Origin: Bacteroidia bacterium
GTDB taxonomy: Bacteria > Bacteroidota > Bacteroidia > AKYH767-A > OLB10
Direction: 5' to 3'
NCBI GenBank assembly: GCA_016788065.1
Contig: JAEUTI010000006.1
Coordinates: 51,016-115,015, forward strand
DNA length: 64,000 nt
In this document: positions 26,821 through 37,307 of the stretch, in pieces
How the letters are laid out: every line of letters begins with the position of its first letter
Position numbering within the stretch: position 1 is the stretch's first letter
The notes under the pieces: generated by a model
What the model was told of the DNA's origin: nothing
Databases searched by the model: none
The model's input: the letters and a program-made list of their open reading frames with translations, nothing else
Translations under genes and position numbers: made by a program

Positions 26821-27009
26821 TAGAAATAATTCTACATTCTTGGCAAAATTATAGTGTTGATTATCAATATTTTGAATTTTAGTTCGACGTTAACTCTTTG
26901 ATATAGTGGAATTTTCACATAGATTTGACTCATCACTTCACGATTTCCTGTTAAGGGGATTTTTTTTGTCGGCAAGCTGTGAAATAAACCACTTACTAAA
27001 AACTTAAAC

Positions 27010-30000
27010 ATGGGAAAAATTACAAAAAATCTGATTGGGTTATGGATGTCCGTATTCCTTCTATTTACTGTTGCTGAGTCCGGGCAGTGTTCCGGTAATC
27101 AGCCAATGAAAATGATTGCCAAAAGAGTTCAGCAACTTGAGCAATCGCAAACTGTATTTAAGCCGGTAAATGTATTTTCAATTTCAGGAAATCAGGAAGA
27201 TGAGAAAGTATCGCAAACAGTGAATGCATTCACAATACTGGATGCAAACAATACAAGTGTTGATGCGCTGTTACAGGATCAACCTGATTATATAAGAATT
27301 CAGCTTCCTGCTAAAGCAGGTTTACCAACATTGGAGGCATTACTTTATAAAGTTGATATTTCCAAAAACGGATTCACCTTACAAACAGATAAAGGAATTG
27401 TCAATCAACTACCGAATATCAATGTTCACTATCGTGGAATTATAGCCGGCGATTATACTTCAGTAGTGAGCATGAGTTTCTCCAAAGAAGAGATCATGGG
27501 AATTTTAAGCGATGCCCGTGGTAATTTTGTCATAGGTGAAATTGAATCATCCGGCCGCAGCCGCTACCTCTTATATAATGATAAAGATTTAATTCCTGCA
27601 GTTTCGTTTGGATGTGGAACTAATACCAGTCAGGTAGTAACCGATTACGAACAACAACAGTTACAAAACAATCTTCCGGGAATAGCATCAGTAAATTGTG
27701 TGAATTGGTATTATGAAACCGACTATGATATTTTTGTTGGTAAAGGATCTCTTGCAAATGTAAACACCTATATGCAGGGTGTATTTAATCAGGTAGCAAC
27801 CTTATACGACAATGACGGTGTATCAATCACTTTACAAACACTTTTTGTTTGGACAACAACGGATCCATACACCGGTCCTTCTACTGGTGACTATTTAAAT
27901 CAGTTTGGTGCGTACCGCACATCATTTAATGGAGATCTTGCAAATCTGGTTGGTTACAATGGAGGTGGTGGTGTTGCTTATGTGAATCAACTTTGTTCTT
28001 CAAACACCGCATTAAAAATGGGTTATAGTGGAATTAATTCCAGTTACAATACTGTACCAACATATTCATGGACAGTAGAAGTGATAACACATGAGGATGG
28101 CCATTTATTGGGTTCTCGTCACACACATGATTGTGTATGGAATGGTAATAACACACGAATCGATGGATGTGGTCCACAAGCGGGTTATAATTCGGGAAGT
28201 TGCGCAGCGGGACCGATTCCTGTTGACGGAACGATTATGAGTTACTGTCATTTAATCAGTGCAGGTATAAATTTCTCTTTAGGATTTGGTCCACAACCTG
28301 CTGCATTAATTTTAAACAATGTAAACAATGCATCCTGTCTGGTAGCATGCGGCCCTTGTCCTACTCCACCTCAACCCGGAACTATTTCAGGATCATCAAC
28401 CGTATGTACTGCTTCCCAATTTACTTATTCAGTAGCAGCAGTATCAGGTGCTACAAGTTATATATGGTCATTACCGGCAGGATGGTCGGGAACATCCACT
28501 ACCAATAGTATAACAGTAACAACTACTACTTCCGGTGGTACAATTTCTGTAGCAGCAGTTAACACATGCGGTGCCGGCACAGCAAGATCATTAGTTATTA
28601 CAGGTGGGTCAGCGCCTACACAACCGGGAGTTATAACCGGTAACACTTCTGTTTGTGCCAATACGTCATACAGCTACTCGGTTCCTGCTGTTCCGGGAGC
28701 AACATCTTACATCTGGTCGATACCTGCAGGATGGAGTGGCACTTCTTCAACCAACAACATTACATTATTGTCGGGAACCTCAGGAGGCTCGCTGGCTGTT
28801 GTGGCAGTAAACAGTTGCGGCAACAGTGTTGCACGCTCTACTTCATTAACAATAAGTCCTGTTCCGGCACAACCATCTGTTATTACAGGAAATGCATCCG
28901 TTTGTCCAGGGTCATCGCAAGTTTATTCTGTAACTTTTGTTCAGGGTGCGAATATGATTTATAACTGGACCTTGCCATCGGGATGGAGCGGTTCATCATC
29001 CGGAAATTCCATTACAGTAATTGCAGGGACAACAGGAGGAACCATTTCAGTTAATGCATCTAATTCTTGTGGAGCCGGACAGGCACGTACGCTTGCCGTT
29101 ACAACATCTCCATTACCAGGTATTCCATCTTCAATTACTACTGTTGGTGGTGCCGTTAAAGTTTGTCCCGGCGACATCAAAACTTATAGTATAAGTGCAA
29201 CCGCAGGTGCAACATCTTACACATGGACAGCGCCTCCCGGAGCAACCATTACAAGTGGCCAGGGTACAACCTCAGTGGTGGTTAATTATAGTGCTGGATT
29301 TACAGCAAGTGATTCACTGAAAGTTGTTGCAAATAATGCATGCGGTGCCGGTCCAATGCGTTTCTTAAAAATAACCAGAAATAATCCTGCTACTCCAGGT
29401 GTAATTTCCGGAACTGCATATAATGTATGCAATGCTCCAAATCAATCATACTCTGTTGTTAACGTTGCAGGTGTATCTTATAGCTGGAACTTTAACAATT
29501 CAACTGCAACAATTGTAAGTGGCCAGGGAACAAATGCAATCACTGCATCCTTTACACCTAACTTTTCATTAGCAACACTAAACGTAACAGCAACAAACGC
29601 GTGTGGTACAAGTGCGCAACGTTTATTAAACATCCGTGCAATAACTCCAACCCCCGGAGTTATCAGTGGCAGCGCAACTGTATGCGCCAACCAACAGGGT
29701 GTTCCGTATTCTATTGCTGCAGTTGCAGGAGCTACTTCATACACCTGGCAGGGACCAACCGGTTCACGTATCAGTGACGGAGTTGTTACATCAAGCACAC
29801 CTATTTTAACTACTACCTCCAATTCCGTGACAGTTAACTATGCATCCACAGCAGGAAATCTTAAAGTCAAAGCTAACAATGCCTGTGGCTCAAGCGGAAA
29901 CAGAGTACTGGCAATTGCCATTAATTGCAGAGAACAACTTCCGGTTTCAACCAATGAGTTTGCTGTAAATGTATTTCCGAATCCTGCTTCTGATTTTATG

Positions 30001-30210
30001 CATATAACTTTTGAATCTAACAGCAATTCAGGATACCAATTGATAGTTAGTGATATAAGTGGTAAGATTCTAAAAACTGAAACAGGTGAAACAATTGAAG
30101 GGATGAACGAAGCAGGTTTAGATGTTTCAAACTTGCCGAATGGAATCTACTTCATGGAATTAGTTAGTAATAATAAAAGATCGATCCAAAAGATTTCGAT
30201 TCAGAAATAA
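27010..30210 (+). CDS. Secreted reprolysin-like zinc metalloprotease with Ig-like repeats, T9SS cargo
   Basis: The 1066-residue protein has a signal peptide (to ~ESGQC) and a propeptide-like region to ~residue 200. The M12-type catalytic domain has HEDGHLLGSRH (H361, E362, H365, H371), the HExxHxxGxxH zinc motif, followed by the Met-turn GTIMSYCH. About six Ig-like repeats of ~85 residues follow ('PGxISGxxxVC … ATSYxWxxPxGW … AxNxCG'). The C-terminus is a T9SS type A domain (VNVFPNPASDFMHI … GIYFMELVSNNKRSIQKISIQK). It should be secreted and act on extracellular protein. Preceded by the 21-bp repeat array and followed by a terminator. Confidence 0.9.
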   Translation: MGKITKNLIGLWMSVFLLFTVAESGQCSGNQPMKMIAKRVQQLEQSQTVFKPVNVFSISGNQEDEKVSQTVNAFTILDANNTSVDALLQDQPDYIRIQLPAKAGLPTLEALLYKVDISKNGFTLQTDKGIVNQLPNINVHYRGIIAGDYTSVVSMSFSKEEIMGILSDARGNFVIGEIESSGRSRYLLYNDKDLIPAVSFGCGTNTSQVVTDYEQQQLQNNLPGIASVNCVNWYYETDYDIFVGKGSLANVNTYMQGVFNQVATLYDNDGVSITLQTLFVWTTTDPYTGPSTGDYLNQFGAYRTSFNGDLANLVGYNGGGGVAYVNQLCSSNTALKMGYSGINSSYNTVPTYSWTVEVITHEDGHLLGSRHTHDCVWNGNNTRIDGCGPQAGYNSGSCAAGPIPVDGTIMSYCHLISAGINFSLGFGPQPAALILNNVNNASCLVACGPCPTPPQPGTISGSSTVCTASQFTYSVAAVSGATSYIWSLPAGWSGTSTTNSITVTTTTSGGTISVAAVNTCGAGTARSLVITGGSAPTQPGVITGNTSVCANTSYSYSVPAVPGATSYIWSIPAGWSGTSSTNNITLLSGTSGGSLAVVAVNSCGNSVARSTSLTISPVPAQPSVITGNASVCPGSSQVYSVTFVQGANMIYNWTLPSGWSGSSSGNSITVIAGTTGGTISVNASNSCGAGQARTLAVTTSPLPGIPSSITTVGGAVKVCPGDIKTYSISATAGATSYTWTAPPGATITSGQGTTSVVVNYSAGFTASDSLKVVANNACGAGPMRFLKITRNNPATPGVISGTAYNVCNAPNQSYSVVNVAGVSYSWNFNNSTATIVSGQGTNAITASFTPNFSLATLNVTATNACGTSAQRLLNIRAITPTPGVISGSATVCANQQGVPYSIAAVAGATSYTWQGPTGSRISDGVVTSSTPILTTTSNSVTVNYASTAGNLKVKANNACGSSGNRVLAIAINCREQLPVSTNEFAVNVFPNPASDFMHITFESNSNSGYQLIVSDISGKILKTETGETIEGMNEAGLDVSNLPNGIYFMELVSNNKRSIQKISIQK

Positions 30211-30231
30211 AAATTTTGCAGACCTCCGTCT

Positions 30232-30266
30232 AATGCCGTCTCTGAATAAGGGGCGGCATTTTTTTA
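30232..30266 (+). terminator. Probable terminator of the metalloprotease gene
   Basis: AATGCCG, ~15-base loop, CGGCATT followed by six to seven T, 22 bp past the stop codon. Confidence 0.75.
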
Positions 30267-30284
30267 GGATAATTTATTTACTGC

Positions 30285-30570
30285 TCAGAAAGAAATTTCG
30301 TTGTTATGATAGATTATAGATGATAGATGATAGATTATTGGGTACGCAACAATGAATTAAGGATTTCTTGATCAGAATGGAAATTCGTTATTATGATAAA
30401 TGATAAATGGAATTGGTGCGCAGAAAGAATTAAGGATTAAAGATTAAGGATTAAGGATTTGGTGGTCAGAAGGGAAATTTCGTTTTTATGATAAATGATA
30501 GATGACATATTATTGGGTATGCAGAAATGGTTTAAGGATTAAAAATTAAGGATTAAGGATTGCATGAATG
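30285..30570. repeat. Imperfect ~90-bp repeat units, inverse of the 23.7-24.6 kb family
   Basis: Three units start near 30288, 30373 and 30469. Each contains CAGAA…GAAATTTCGTT, TTATGATAGATGATAGA-like A+T-rich sequence, a GGGTACGCA-like element and TTAAGGATTAAGGATT runs. TGCTCAGAAagAAATTTCG and the GGATTAAGGATT runs are reverse complements of elements in the block before 24.6 kb. Non-coding. Confidence 0.75.
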
Positions 30571-30638
30571 CAATTGAAACTAAAATCTTTTTAATGAAAG
30601 AATCCCCGGACTAAAACCTTTCAGCGTTAAAAAATCGG

Positions 30639-31265
30639 TTATTGTTTAGTGAAATTTCTTAGTTTATTTACTGCTTCGATCCGGGAGTGGACCTGAAGTT
30701 TTTCATAAATTTTATACAGGTGATTTCGGATGGTATGTACGCTTACAAATAGCTTGTCTGCGATTTCTTTGTTGCTGAAACCATCTGCCAGCAAATTCAA
30801 AATCTCACTCTCCCTTGTACTCAGATCGTGAGTAGAAGTAGCAGGCTTTTTTTGGAAAAAATTAACAACCTTTCTGGCAATTGATCCCGACATTGGGGCG
30901 CTTCCATTTAAAACATCCTTAATTGCGTCGATGATTACCATAGGAGATGATTTCTTCAACAGGTATCCATTTGCGCCTGCTGCCAAAGCCTCAAATATTT
31001 TCTCATCATCTTCATAAACAGTGCACATGATAATTTGAATGTTAGGGTGCTTTTGCCGCAACAGTCTGGCAAATTCGATACCTGACATTCCTGGTAACTT
31101 AATGTCCAGTAAAATCACATCAACAACATGGCTTTCAAGATAATAACAGGCGGATTCTGCATCAGCAAACCCAAGACAACTGTAATCACTGGAATTATTG
31201 ATAAGAAATACCAGTCCATTCCGGATTTCTGTGTGATCCTCAACTAAAATGACTCTGGTTGACAT
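30639..31265 (-). CDS. NarL/LuxR-type response regulator
   Basis: The 208-residue protein has a receiver domain with acidic pocket VEDHTE, phospho-acceptor D54 in ILLDIKLPG, and the conserved Thr/Lys region (CTVYED, YLLKKSS). A C-terminal LuxR HTH follows (STRESEILNLLADGFSNKEIADKLF, then HTIRNHLYKIYEKL). It is transcribed 70 bp downstream of the propeller histidine kinase, which is its obvious partner. Its target genes cannot be read from the sequence. Confidence 0.9.
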   Translation of the reverse strand: MSTRVILVEDHTEIRNGLVFLINNSSDYSCLGFADAESACYYLESHVVDVILLDIKLPGMSGIEFARLLRQKHPNIQIIMCTVYEDDEKIFEALAAGANGYLLKKSSPMVIIDAIKDVLNGSAPMSGSIARKVVNFFQKKPATSTHDLSTRESEILNLLADGFSNKEIADKLFVSVHTIRNHLYKIYEKLQVHSRIEAVNKLRNFTKQ

Positions 31266-31335
31266 ACTTTAATGACATAAATATTTGCAAGATATTGATT
31301 TATACCAAAACCATTATAGTACAAATGTACCATGT

Positions 31336-34290
31336 TTATTTCTTTAACTTTATTTTGGAGTCAGTATAAATAACTTTTGTTCCATTACCATTCTCGATTT
31401 CCAACATTGCGTTATTATCTATTGCCCTATGCTGCATATTTGCAATACCGTTTCCCCTACTCAGACCTTGCTGAAATCCACAGCCATCATCACTGACAAT
31501 TATTCTAAATGCTGTATCGATTTCAAAAGAAACTGTAACATGCTTAGCTCCTGAATGTTTTACGATGTTATGAATTGCTTCTTTTACAATTAAATAAGTA
31601 TTTCTCCGATATGCAGAATTCAAAATAACATCCGGACATTGTTGAGGCAGCACAACTTTACAATTAATTTCATTTGCAGCTAAATAATCCTTCACATACT
31701 TATGTATGTAAGAGATTAGGTTTATTAATGTGTCATTGGATGTATTAAGCGCCCAAATAATTTCACCCATTTTATCAATTAATCTGGAAGAACTGGCTGC
31801 AATGCTATCAATTTGAGAAATATGTGAGTCTGAAAAATCAGATTGACTTTGGAGAATCCGGGCCTGGATAGCTATTAAAGTTAAATCAGCACCTAAATCA
31901 TCATGCATTTCACCAGCAATCCTATTTCTTTCAGATTCCAACTCCTGCAAAGCACGCAGTCTCTGCAGTTCACGTTCATATTTACGTGCAGAAATGATCT
32001 GAATAATATAGTATATACAAAAGATGCCTAAAAGAAAAATAATGCCATAAAACCACAGTGATCTATAAAATGGTGTAGAAACTTCAAATGATAAAACCGC
32101 AGGATTGCCCCATTCGGAATTGTATTTTTTTGCCCTGATCAACAAATTATACTGACCTGAAGGCAAATCAGAAAACTGTATAGAATTAGTCTTTGACTCC
32201 TGCCAGTTGTTTCCTCCATCATTTGAAAACTGATAAGTAACTTTTTCTGCATTTACATAAGTTAATCCGATAAACCGAACAGTAAAATTTGCATCGTGAT
32301 ATTTGAAAAGCAGGTTCTCGAAATTTGTCAGCTTTAAGTTGTGATGGAAAACTTCCGTAATTTGAACGAAAGGAGGATCAGCTTTCCCTCGACTTATCCC
32401 TTTATCAACAATACACAATCCATTACTGGTAGCTAAATAGATATTTCGTTTATCAGTAACAATTTCATTAATATCATCCGATGATAGTCCATCGTTTGTA
32501 TTGAATGTTTCTAAAGCAAAAACTTTATTGTTTGCCCATTTAAATCTTGATATTCCATTATTAGTAGCTACATAAACAAAATCTTCGTCTACAAAAATTC
32601 TTCTGCAAACATCACTGCTAAGTCCATTTGAAGTATTCAACGAAAATATAATGCTATCTTTCTTCAAAAATCTTACTCCATTCCCATTGGTTGCAATTAC
32701 CATAGTACCATCATGCAATTGATTGATACTTGTAATTTTATTGCCAAAAAATCGTTTCATCCCGACAAAAGATTTTAAAGATATGCCATTCCAACAAATA
32801 AGTTCATCAAAGTTTTCAAACCACAAGCTATTCTTGGTATCAAAAAAGAGGGAATACGTTCTTTTATGTGGTAAATTTACTAGTGTTGTACTTCGGAACT
32901 CCTTGCCGTTATTTTCGTATATATAGCAAATCCCACTATTATCTGAACAATAAATTTTCCCAAATCTGTCGTTAACAACATACTTCATTGCAGAAAACTG
33001 AACCAAATCATTTGTCAATAGCTCCTGTGTATATTTGCCATCAGGGAAGCTAATTTTAACTATTCCGATATCGGTAGCACAATAAATATTATTCTTTACA
33101 GAACTGGTTATCGATAAAATTCGAAAGCTGGAACCAAAATCAGCTTTTAAGTCGAAAGATGAAAACTTCCCATTACTAATCCTTCCTAAAACTCCATCAG
33201 ATGTTCCAAACCAAATTGCTCCGGCATGGTCACGATGAATACTCAAAACACCCGTTTTTTCAACAGAAGGATCAACCAGGTTACTGATCCATTTCTGATT
33301 TTCTGATAATAAATAAACCCCATTCCCACTGGTACAAAACCATTTATTTTTTTCCTTATCAACAAACACACGATTTACATACTGGCCCGGAAAAAAGGTT
33401 ACAGGATCTTTGTAAATTCCGTCATTCAGTTCATAAAACATGCATTGTCCATGATTATAAATCCAAATGTTTTTGTTATTATCAATTTCAGCTTTTAAAT
33501 CTTTATAGTCAATATTCACGGGCAAGCTGAAAATTGCATTTCCCATGCTGTTTCCTTTAAGTGTATATACTTTGCGATTGCTTAAAATCACTCCTACAAA
33601 AGGACCTGCCTGACTAAAAAGTGCAATTGAATCGATTGCAGCACTATATGGTTGCTTCGTATATTTTAGTGTTTTTTTATTTACGATAAACTTCCCATCC
33701 ATTGTGCTAATCCACATAGATACACTATCGGGCTCATACAAAAAAGTCCATCCCGATACCCCTTGGTTTAATTTCGCTTCTTCTAAATGCAGTAATTTAG
33801 ATCCATGCAAATCTGAAACAACAACAACCTGGCTCCCAATTCCACCAAACCAAAGTGTCCCATAGCAATCTTCATGCATTGTCATTAAACCATTATAGGC
33901 GGGCTCTTTGGGCAGGTCAGGGTCATTATCGGGATTATGAATTTTCCCTTTAAAATAATATGAAAGCACCCCTTTCAATGTTAAAAACCAAATTCTGCCT
34001 TTCGAATCTTCAAAAATCCTCAAAACATCACTATCGCTAACACCATCTTTAACTCCATAATTAACAAACTCCTTCCCATCAAATCTGGAAACTCCGGCAT
34101 CTGTTCCAAACCACATAAATCCATCTGCGTCTTGCTCTGCACAATATACAGTAGTACCTGGTAATCCATCTTCAACTCCGAAATGCTTGTATGTTGGAGT
34201 AGTTTGATATGATACCAATGAATCTGCCTGCAGCATAAAACAGGAGAACCAGAAAAAAATAATAGTGAAAATGGTTGCCTTTAGCTTCAT
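31336..34290 (-). CDS. Propeller-sensor histidine kinase (Reg_prop/Y_Y_Y/HisKA_3)
   Basis: The 984-residue protein has a signal peptide and ~14 Reg_prop blades (e.g. DADGFMWFGTDAGVSRFDGKEF) to about residue 640. A Y_Y_Y domain (~675-735, VTYQFSNDGGNNW … RAKKYNSEWG), a transmembrane helix (~743-766, WFYGIIFLLGIFCIYYIIQI) and a HisKA_3 helix with the phospho-His in AGEMHDDLGADL (~796) follow. A HATPase domain has N-box KEAIHNIVKHSG, G1 DDGCGF and G2 GNGIANMQHR. Unlike hybrid propeller sensors it lacks receiver and HTH domains, which are in the downstream gene. It likely senses an extracytoplasmic ligand. Confidence 0.9.
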   Translation of the reverse strand: MKLKATIFTIIFFWFSCFMLQADSLVSYQTTPTYKHFGVEDGLPGTTVYCAEQDADGFMWFGTDAGVSRFDGKEFVNYGVKDGVSDSDVLRIFEDSKGRIWFLTLKGVLSYYFKGKIHNPDNDPDLPKEPAYNGLMTMHEDCYGTLWFGGIGSQVVVVSDLHGSKLLHLEEAKLNQGVSGWTFLYEPDSVSMWISTMDGKFIVNKKTLKYTKQPYSAAIDSIALFSQAGPFVGVILSNRKVYTLKGNSMGNAIFSLPVNIDYKDLKAEIDNNKNIWIYNHGQCMFYELNDGIYKDPVTFFPGQYVNRVFVDKEKNKWFCTSGNGVYLLSENQKWISNLVDPSVEKTGVLSIHRDHAGAIWFGTSDGVLGRISNGKFSSFDLKADFGSSFRILSITSSVKNNIYCATDIGIVKISFPDGKYTQELLTNDLVQFSAMKYVVNDRFGKIYCSDNSGICYIYENNGKEFRSTTLVNLPHKRTYSLFFDTKNSLWFENFDELICWNGISLKSFVGMKRFFGNKITSINQLHDGTMVIATNGNGVRFLKKDSIIFSLNTSNGLSSDVCRRIFVDEDFVYVATNNGISRFKWANNKVFALETFNTNDGLSSDDINEIVTDKRNIYLATSNGLCIVDKGISRGKADPPFVQITEVFHHNLKLTNFENLLFKYHDANFTVRFIGLTYVNAEKVTYQFSNDGGNNWQESKTNSIQFSDLPSGQYNLLIRAKKYNSEWGNPAVLSFEVSTPFYRSLWFYGIIFLLGIFCIYYIIQIISARKYERELQRLRALQELESERNRIAGEMHDDLGADLTLIAIQARILQSQSDFSDSHISQIDSIAASSSRLIDKMGEIIWALNTSNDTLINLISYIHKYVKDYLAANEINCKVVLPQQCPDVILNSAYRRNTYLIVKEAIHNIVKHSGAKHVTVSFEIDTAFRIIVSDDGCGFQQGLSRGNGIANMQHRAIDNNAMLEIENGNGTKVIYTDSKIKLKK

Positions 34291-34468
34291 CTTGTTCTAA
34301 TATAGGTGCATATAAAGAAGGAATGCTTTGATGCATCACACAACAATCAAACCTCATCTGCAGATCCGGATGGCCTGAAAGTGCTATGCTTTTCTTTTTA
34401 AGAATCTAGAAATTTATTCGAAACTATGGTTAGTTTTTGGTTGTAACAAATATGAAAAATTAAAATTA

Positions 34469-34503
34469 AAAAGCGGAGAGTTTTTTTACAACTCTCCGCT
34501 TTC
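34469..34503 (-). terminator. Rho-independent terminator
   Basis: AAAGCGGAGAGTT, short loop, AACTCTCCGCTTT ~20 bp past the stop of the 891-residue T9SS gene. It is followed on the minus strand by A/T-rich sequence. Confidence 0.8.
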
Positions 34504-34523
34504 TGAATATCAATTGAGAAATT

Positions 34524-37199
34524 CTAATATTTCACCAATCCTGTTGAAAAGCTGCCTTGAGAAGTTGTTATTCTCAATGAATAAAATCCTGAAGGACCAT
34601 TTAGTTCAACTTTTGTCACGGGGGATGTTGCTTTGATGGTATTCATCAATTCGCCTAAGGCATTGAACAATTTAATATCGAGAACCGGATTAATGGCATC
34701 AATACTGCTTACAAATACAAAGTCGTTTGCCGGGTTCGGATAAACATTTATTCCTGCAGCGCCAATATTTCCATCAGCAAGTGACACAATTACCACTGCA
34801 GCAGATTCAGAAGTACATCCGGTTGTTGGATCTGTTACTACTACAGTATAACTGCCGGGCTGTGTAGTTACATAAACCTGTCCTGTTGCTCCCGGTATTA
34901 ACGTGCCATTCAGGTACCATTGGTTATTTGATACAGCTGATGATGTCAACTGACTTCCATTCGGAGTAATAACCGGAATAGCCGGAGTTGCGAGAACAAC
35001 AGCGGTAACAGGAATACGATTACTGGAGCATCCCTGACGTACTTCCCAATTGTAGAAATATAAATATTGGCCTCCTGTATTGAGTGCCGGATTAACGGCT
35101 CCGGCAATTGTAACGGGACACCCAACAGTTGTATATGGATAAACAGCACCATTGGTATTGTAATACAGAGACGCACTTCCGGTTGCTAATTCCAAACGAT
35201 AACCTGTTCCGGGATTTACTGTGAAACCTAGTTCAATCGGAACTAATCCTGAGAATGCCGTTACATTGGCAGTTACTGTATTTAAAATGGTTCCGGCTTG
35301 TGCATCGCGTAAATTAATAGTGATAGTTCCGGTGGCTGCAGGTGAAACAAAAACACGTTGGATTGTCGATTGTTGAATGACATCAAAACCACAACCATAA
35401 TCGTTTCCGGCACTTTGATTCAATGATCCGATTCCGGGTGAAATAGGCCCAACATTCAATGAGCTTCCTGCAGTTGCTTCTACATAATAGGTGGTTGTTG
35501 AAGTCACGACAGGATTGTATGTACTTCCGGTGTTTACAGAAACTCCACCAGATGCAGTAGTGTACCAATCGAGTTGACCGGGTCCTGAAGCAGTCAGATT
35601 AGCAGTTCCATTTCCACACAACGTATCGTTTTGTACTGTAGGATCAGAAATAGAAATTACATCGAGATTTAAAGAAACAGAAGTATCAGGATCACAACCA
35701 CCGCTTGTTACTACTGCTCGGTACAAAGTATTTGTTGCAGGAGAAACAGTATAAAGACCGGTATTAAATCCGGGTCCTGTTTCGTTGACCCAGTTGGTAC
35801 CATCAAAACTTTGCCATTGAATTGTTCCTGTTGAACCATTCAGATATAGGAATGCATCTGTCCCCAGACAAATCGTATCACTTGAAATTGTAGCTATACC
35901 TGCAACAGAGGCCGGGCCAACATTCATGAAGATGCTATCAATAGCACCACATGTTCCATCAGTAGCAACTAAAGTATAAGTAATGGAAGTTGTAGGTGAT
36001 GCTGTAACAGTTGTGCCAGTTGTTCCGCTTAATCCTGTTGAAGGTGACCAGGTGTAGGTATATCCTGCATTAACAGATACAGCGGTAAGTGTTGCTGTCT
36101 CACCCTGACACAATGCAGATTGAGTAGCATTAATCGTTACAGGATCCGATGCATTGATTGTTGCGACTGCAGGCACACGTGCGCTTTCGCAACCAACTTC
36201 ATAAGTAATTTCAACACGTGAAATGGAACCACCTATTTCCTGCCAGATATCTATTGGTGATGTAACAGACAATCCGAATTGCATACCCATACGAGAAATA
36301 GTTACTGTTTGGCCATCAATTGTAGTAGTTGCAGGACTTGGTGCATAGGAATTATAATCTGTTGTACCCAAAGTTCCAAGCACTCCAATAACTTCACCGG
36401 CAGCAATTGGAATATTTACAGGAATAACACCTAAGGATGGATTATTTTGAGTCACAAAGAGAACAACAAAGTCATTAGTTACAGTTGGGTATACAGGGGG
36501 TGCAACTGCAGGAACAAATTTAATGACAGCAATATTCTGAGTACTTCCTCCAGTTGCAGGAACACGGAGGCCGGTCATAGTAAAATTAGATGGTGCAGTA
36601 AAGAAATAGCCACGTGAAAGGCTACCCGAAATACTTCCATTTTCAGCCGGCATTGGAGTTACTCCTGATCCACCACCATTTGTTGTAGCTGCCGCATAAA
36701 AAGTTGTTGTTGCTCCAACGTTTGTTGTGTACGTAGATCCACTTCCGAGCAAATTACCACCTGTTGGTGCATCATACCATTTCACACTGCTGTTTGCACT
36801 AAGCGTTACCGTGCCATAACCGCAACGTGTATCACCGGTAGTAACCGGAGGAAGCACGCCTACAACAACAGTAATACTGTTTGATGTATCTGGATTGCAT
36901 CCTGTTAAAGTAACTACAGCGCGGTAATCGGTGGTAGCAAGTGGTGTTACCTGATAGGTATCGGTATTAAATCCGGTTCCGGTTTCATTGTTCCAGTTGG
37001 TACCATCGAAACTCTGCCATTGGATATCGCCGGAATATCCGGTAAGTAACAAATTAGTAAGGCCACCATCGCATATAGAATCGTTGGCTGCGGCTGCCGT
37101 TCCGGCCACAGAACAGCCTGAGAAGGAGGCATTGGCAACATTAAGGCCCAGACTTAATGAAGTGATTATCAATAAAATAAATGAGTAAATTGGTTTCAT
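34524..37199 (-). CDS. Large secreted Ig-like repeat protein, T9SS type A
   Basis: The 891-residue protein has a signal peptide (to ~NVANA). It shows an internal duplication: an ~85-residue Ig-like domain containing IQWQSFDGTNW appears twice (starting ~residues 28 and ~430), each followed by a second domain with 'DTxCGxGTxxLxASxxxxWY'. These resemble Ig-like/PKD-type adhesion repeats. The C-terminus is a T9SS type A domain (INVYPNPANDFVFV … GFYSLRITTSQGSFSTGLVKY). It is probably a surface or matrix protein without enzymatic activity. The gene has its own terminator, and another terminator separates it from the gene upstream. Confidence 0.85.
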   Translation of the reverse strand: MKPIYSFILLIITSLSLGLNVANASFSGCSVAGTAAAANDSICDGGLTNLLLTGYSGDIQWQSFDGTNWNNETGTGFNTDTYQVTPLATTDYRAVVTLTGCNPDTSNSITVVVGVLPPVTTGDTRCGYGTVTLSANSSVKWYDAPTGGNLLGSGSTYTTNVGATTTFYAAATTNGGGSGVTPMPAENGSISGSLSRGYFFTAPSNFTMTGLRVPATGGSTQNIAVIKFVPAVAPPVYPTVTNDFVVLFVTQNNPSLGVIPVNIPIAAGEVIGVLGTLGTTDYNSYAPSPATTTIDGQTVTISRMGMQFGLSVTSPIDIWQEIGGSISRVEITYEVGCESARVPAVATINASDPVTINATQSALCQGETATLTAVSVNAGYTYTWSPSTGLSGTTGTTVTASPTTSITYTLVATDGTCGAIDSIFMNVGPASVAGIATISSDTICLGTDAFLYLNGSTGTIQWQSFDGTNWVNETGPGFNTGLYTVSPATNTLYRAVVTSGGCDPDTSVSLNLDVISISDPTVQNDTLCGNGTANLTASGPGQLDWYTTASGGVSVNTGSTYNPVVTSTTTYYVEATAGSSLNVGPISPGIGSLNQSAGNDYGCGFDVIQQSTIQRVFVSPAATGTITINLRDAQAGTILNTVTANVTAFSGLVPIELGFTVNPGTGYRLELATGSASLYYNTNGAVYPYTTVGCPVTIAGAVNPALNTGGQYLYFYNWEVRQGCSSNRIPVTAVVLATPAIPVITPNGSQLTSSAVSNNQWYLNGTLIPGATGQVYVTTQPGSYTVVVTDPTTGCTSESAAVVIVSLADGNIGAAGINVYPNPANDFVFVSSIDAINPVLDIKLFNALGELMNTIKATSPVTKVELNGPSGFYSLRITTSQGSFSTGLVKY

Positions 37200-37258
37200 A
37201 GATAATATGTTTTAGGTTGTAGCAAGTGAAATTAAAAATAAAAATCGGTGTTTCCAAA

Positions 37259-37291
37259 AGAAAAGCCCCCGGAAATCCGGAGGCTTTTCTT
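37259..37291 (-). terminator. Rho-independent terminator
   Basis: GAAAAGCC-CCCGG, AAAT, CCGG-AGGCTTTTC immediately downstream (minus strand) of the 2,111-residue protein gene. Confidence 0.85.
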
Positions 37292-37307
37292 ATTAAGGTA
37301 TAATTAA

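Noticed and set aside
28458..29822. Antisense ORFs of 67-114 codons inside the metalloprotease gene
   Set aside because: They mirror the Ig-like repeats of the real gene and have no independent features.
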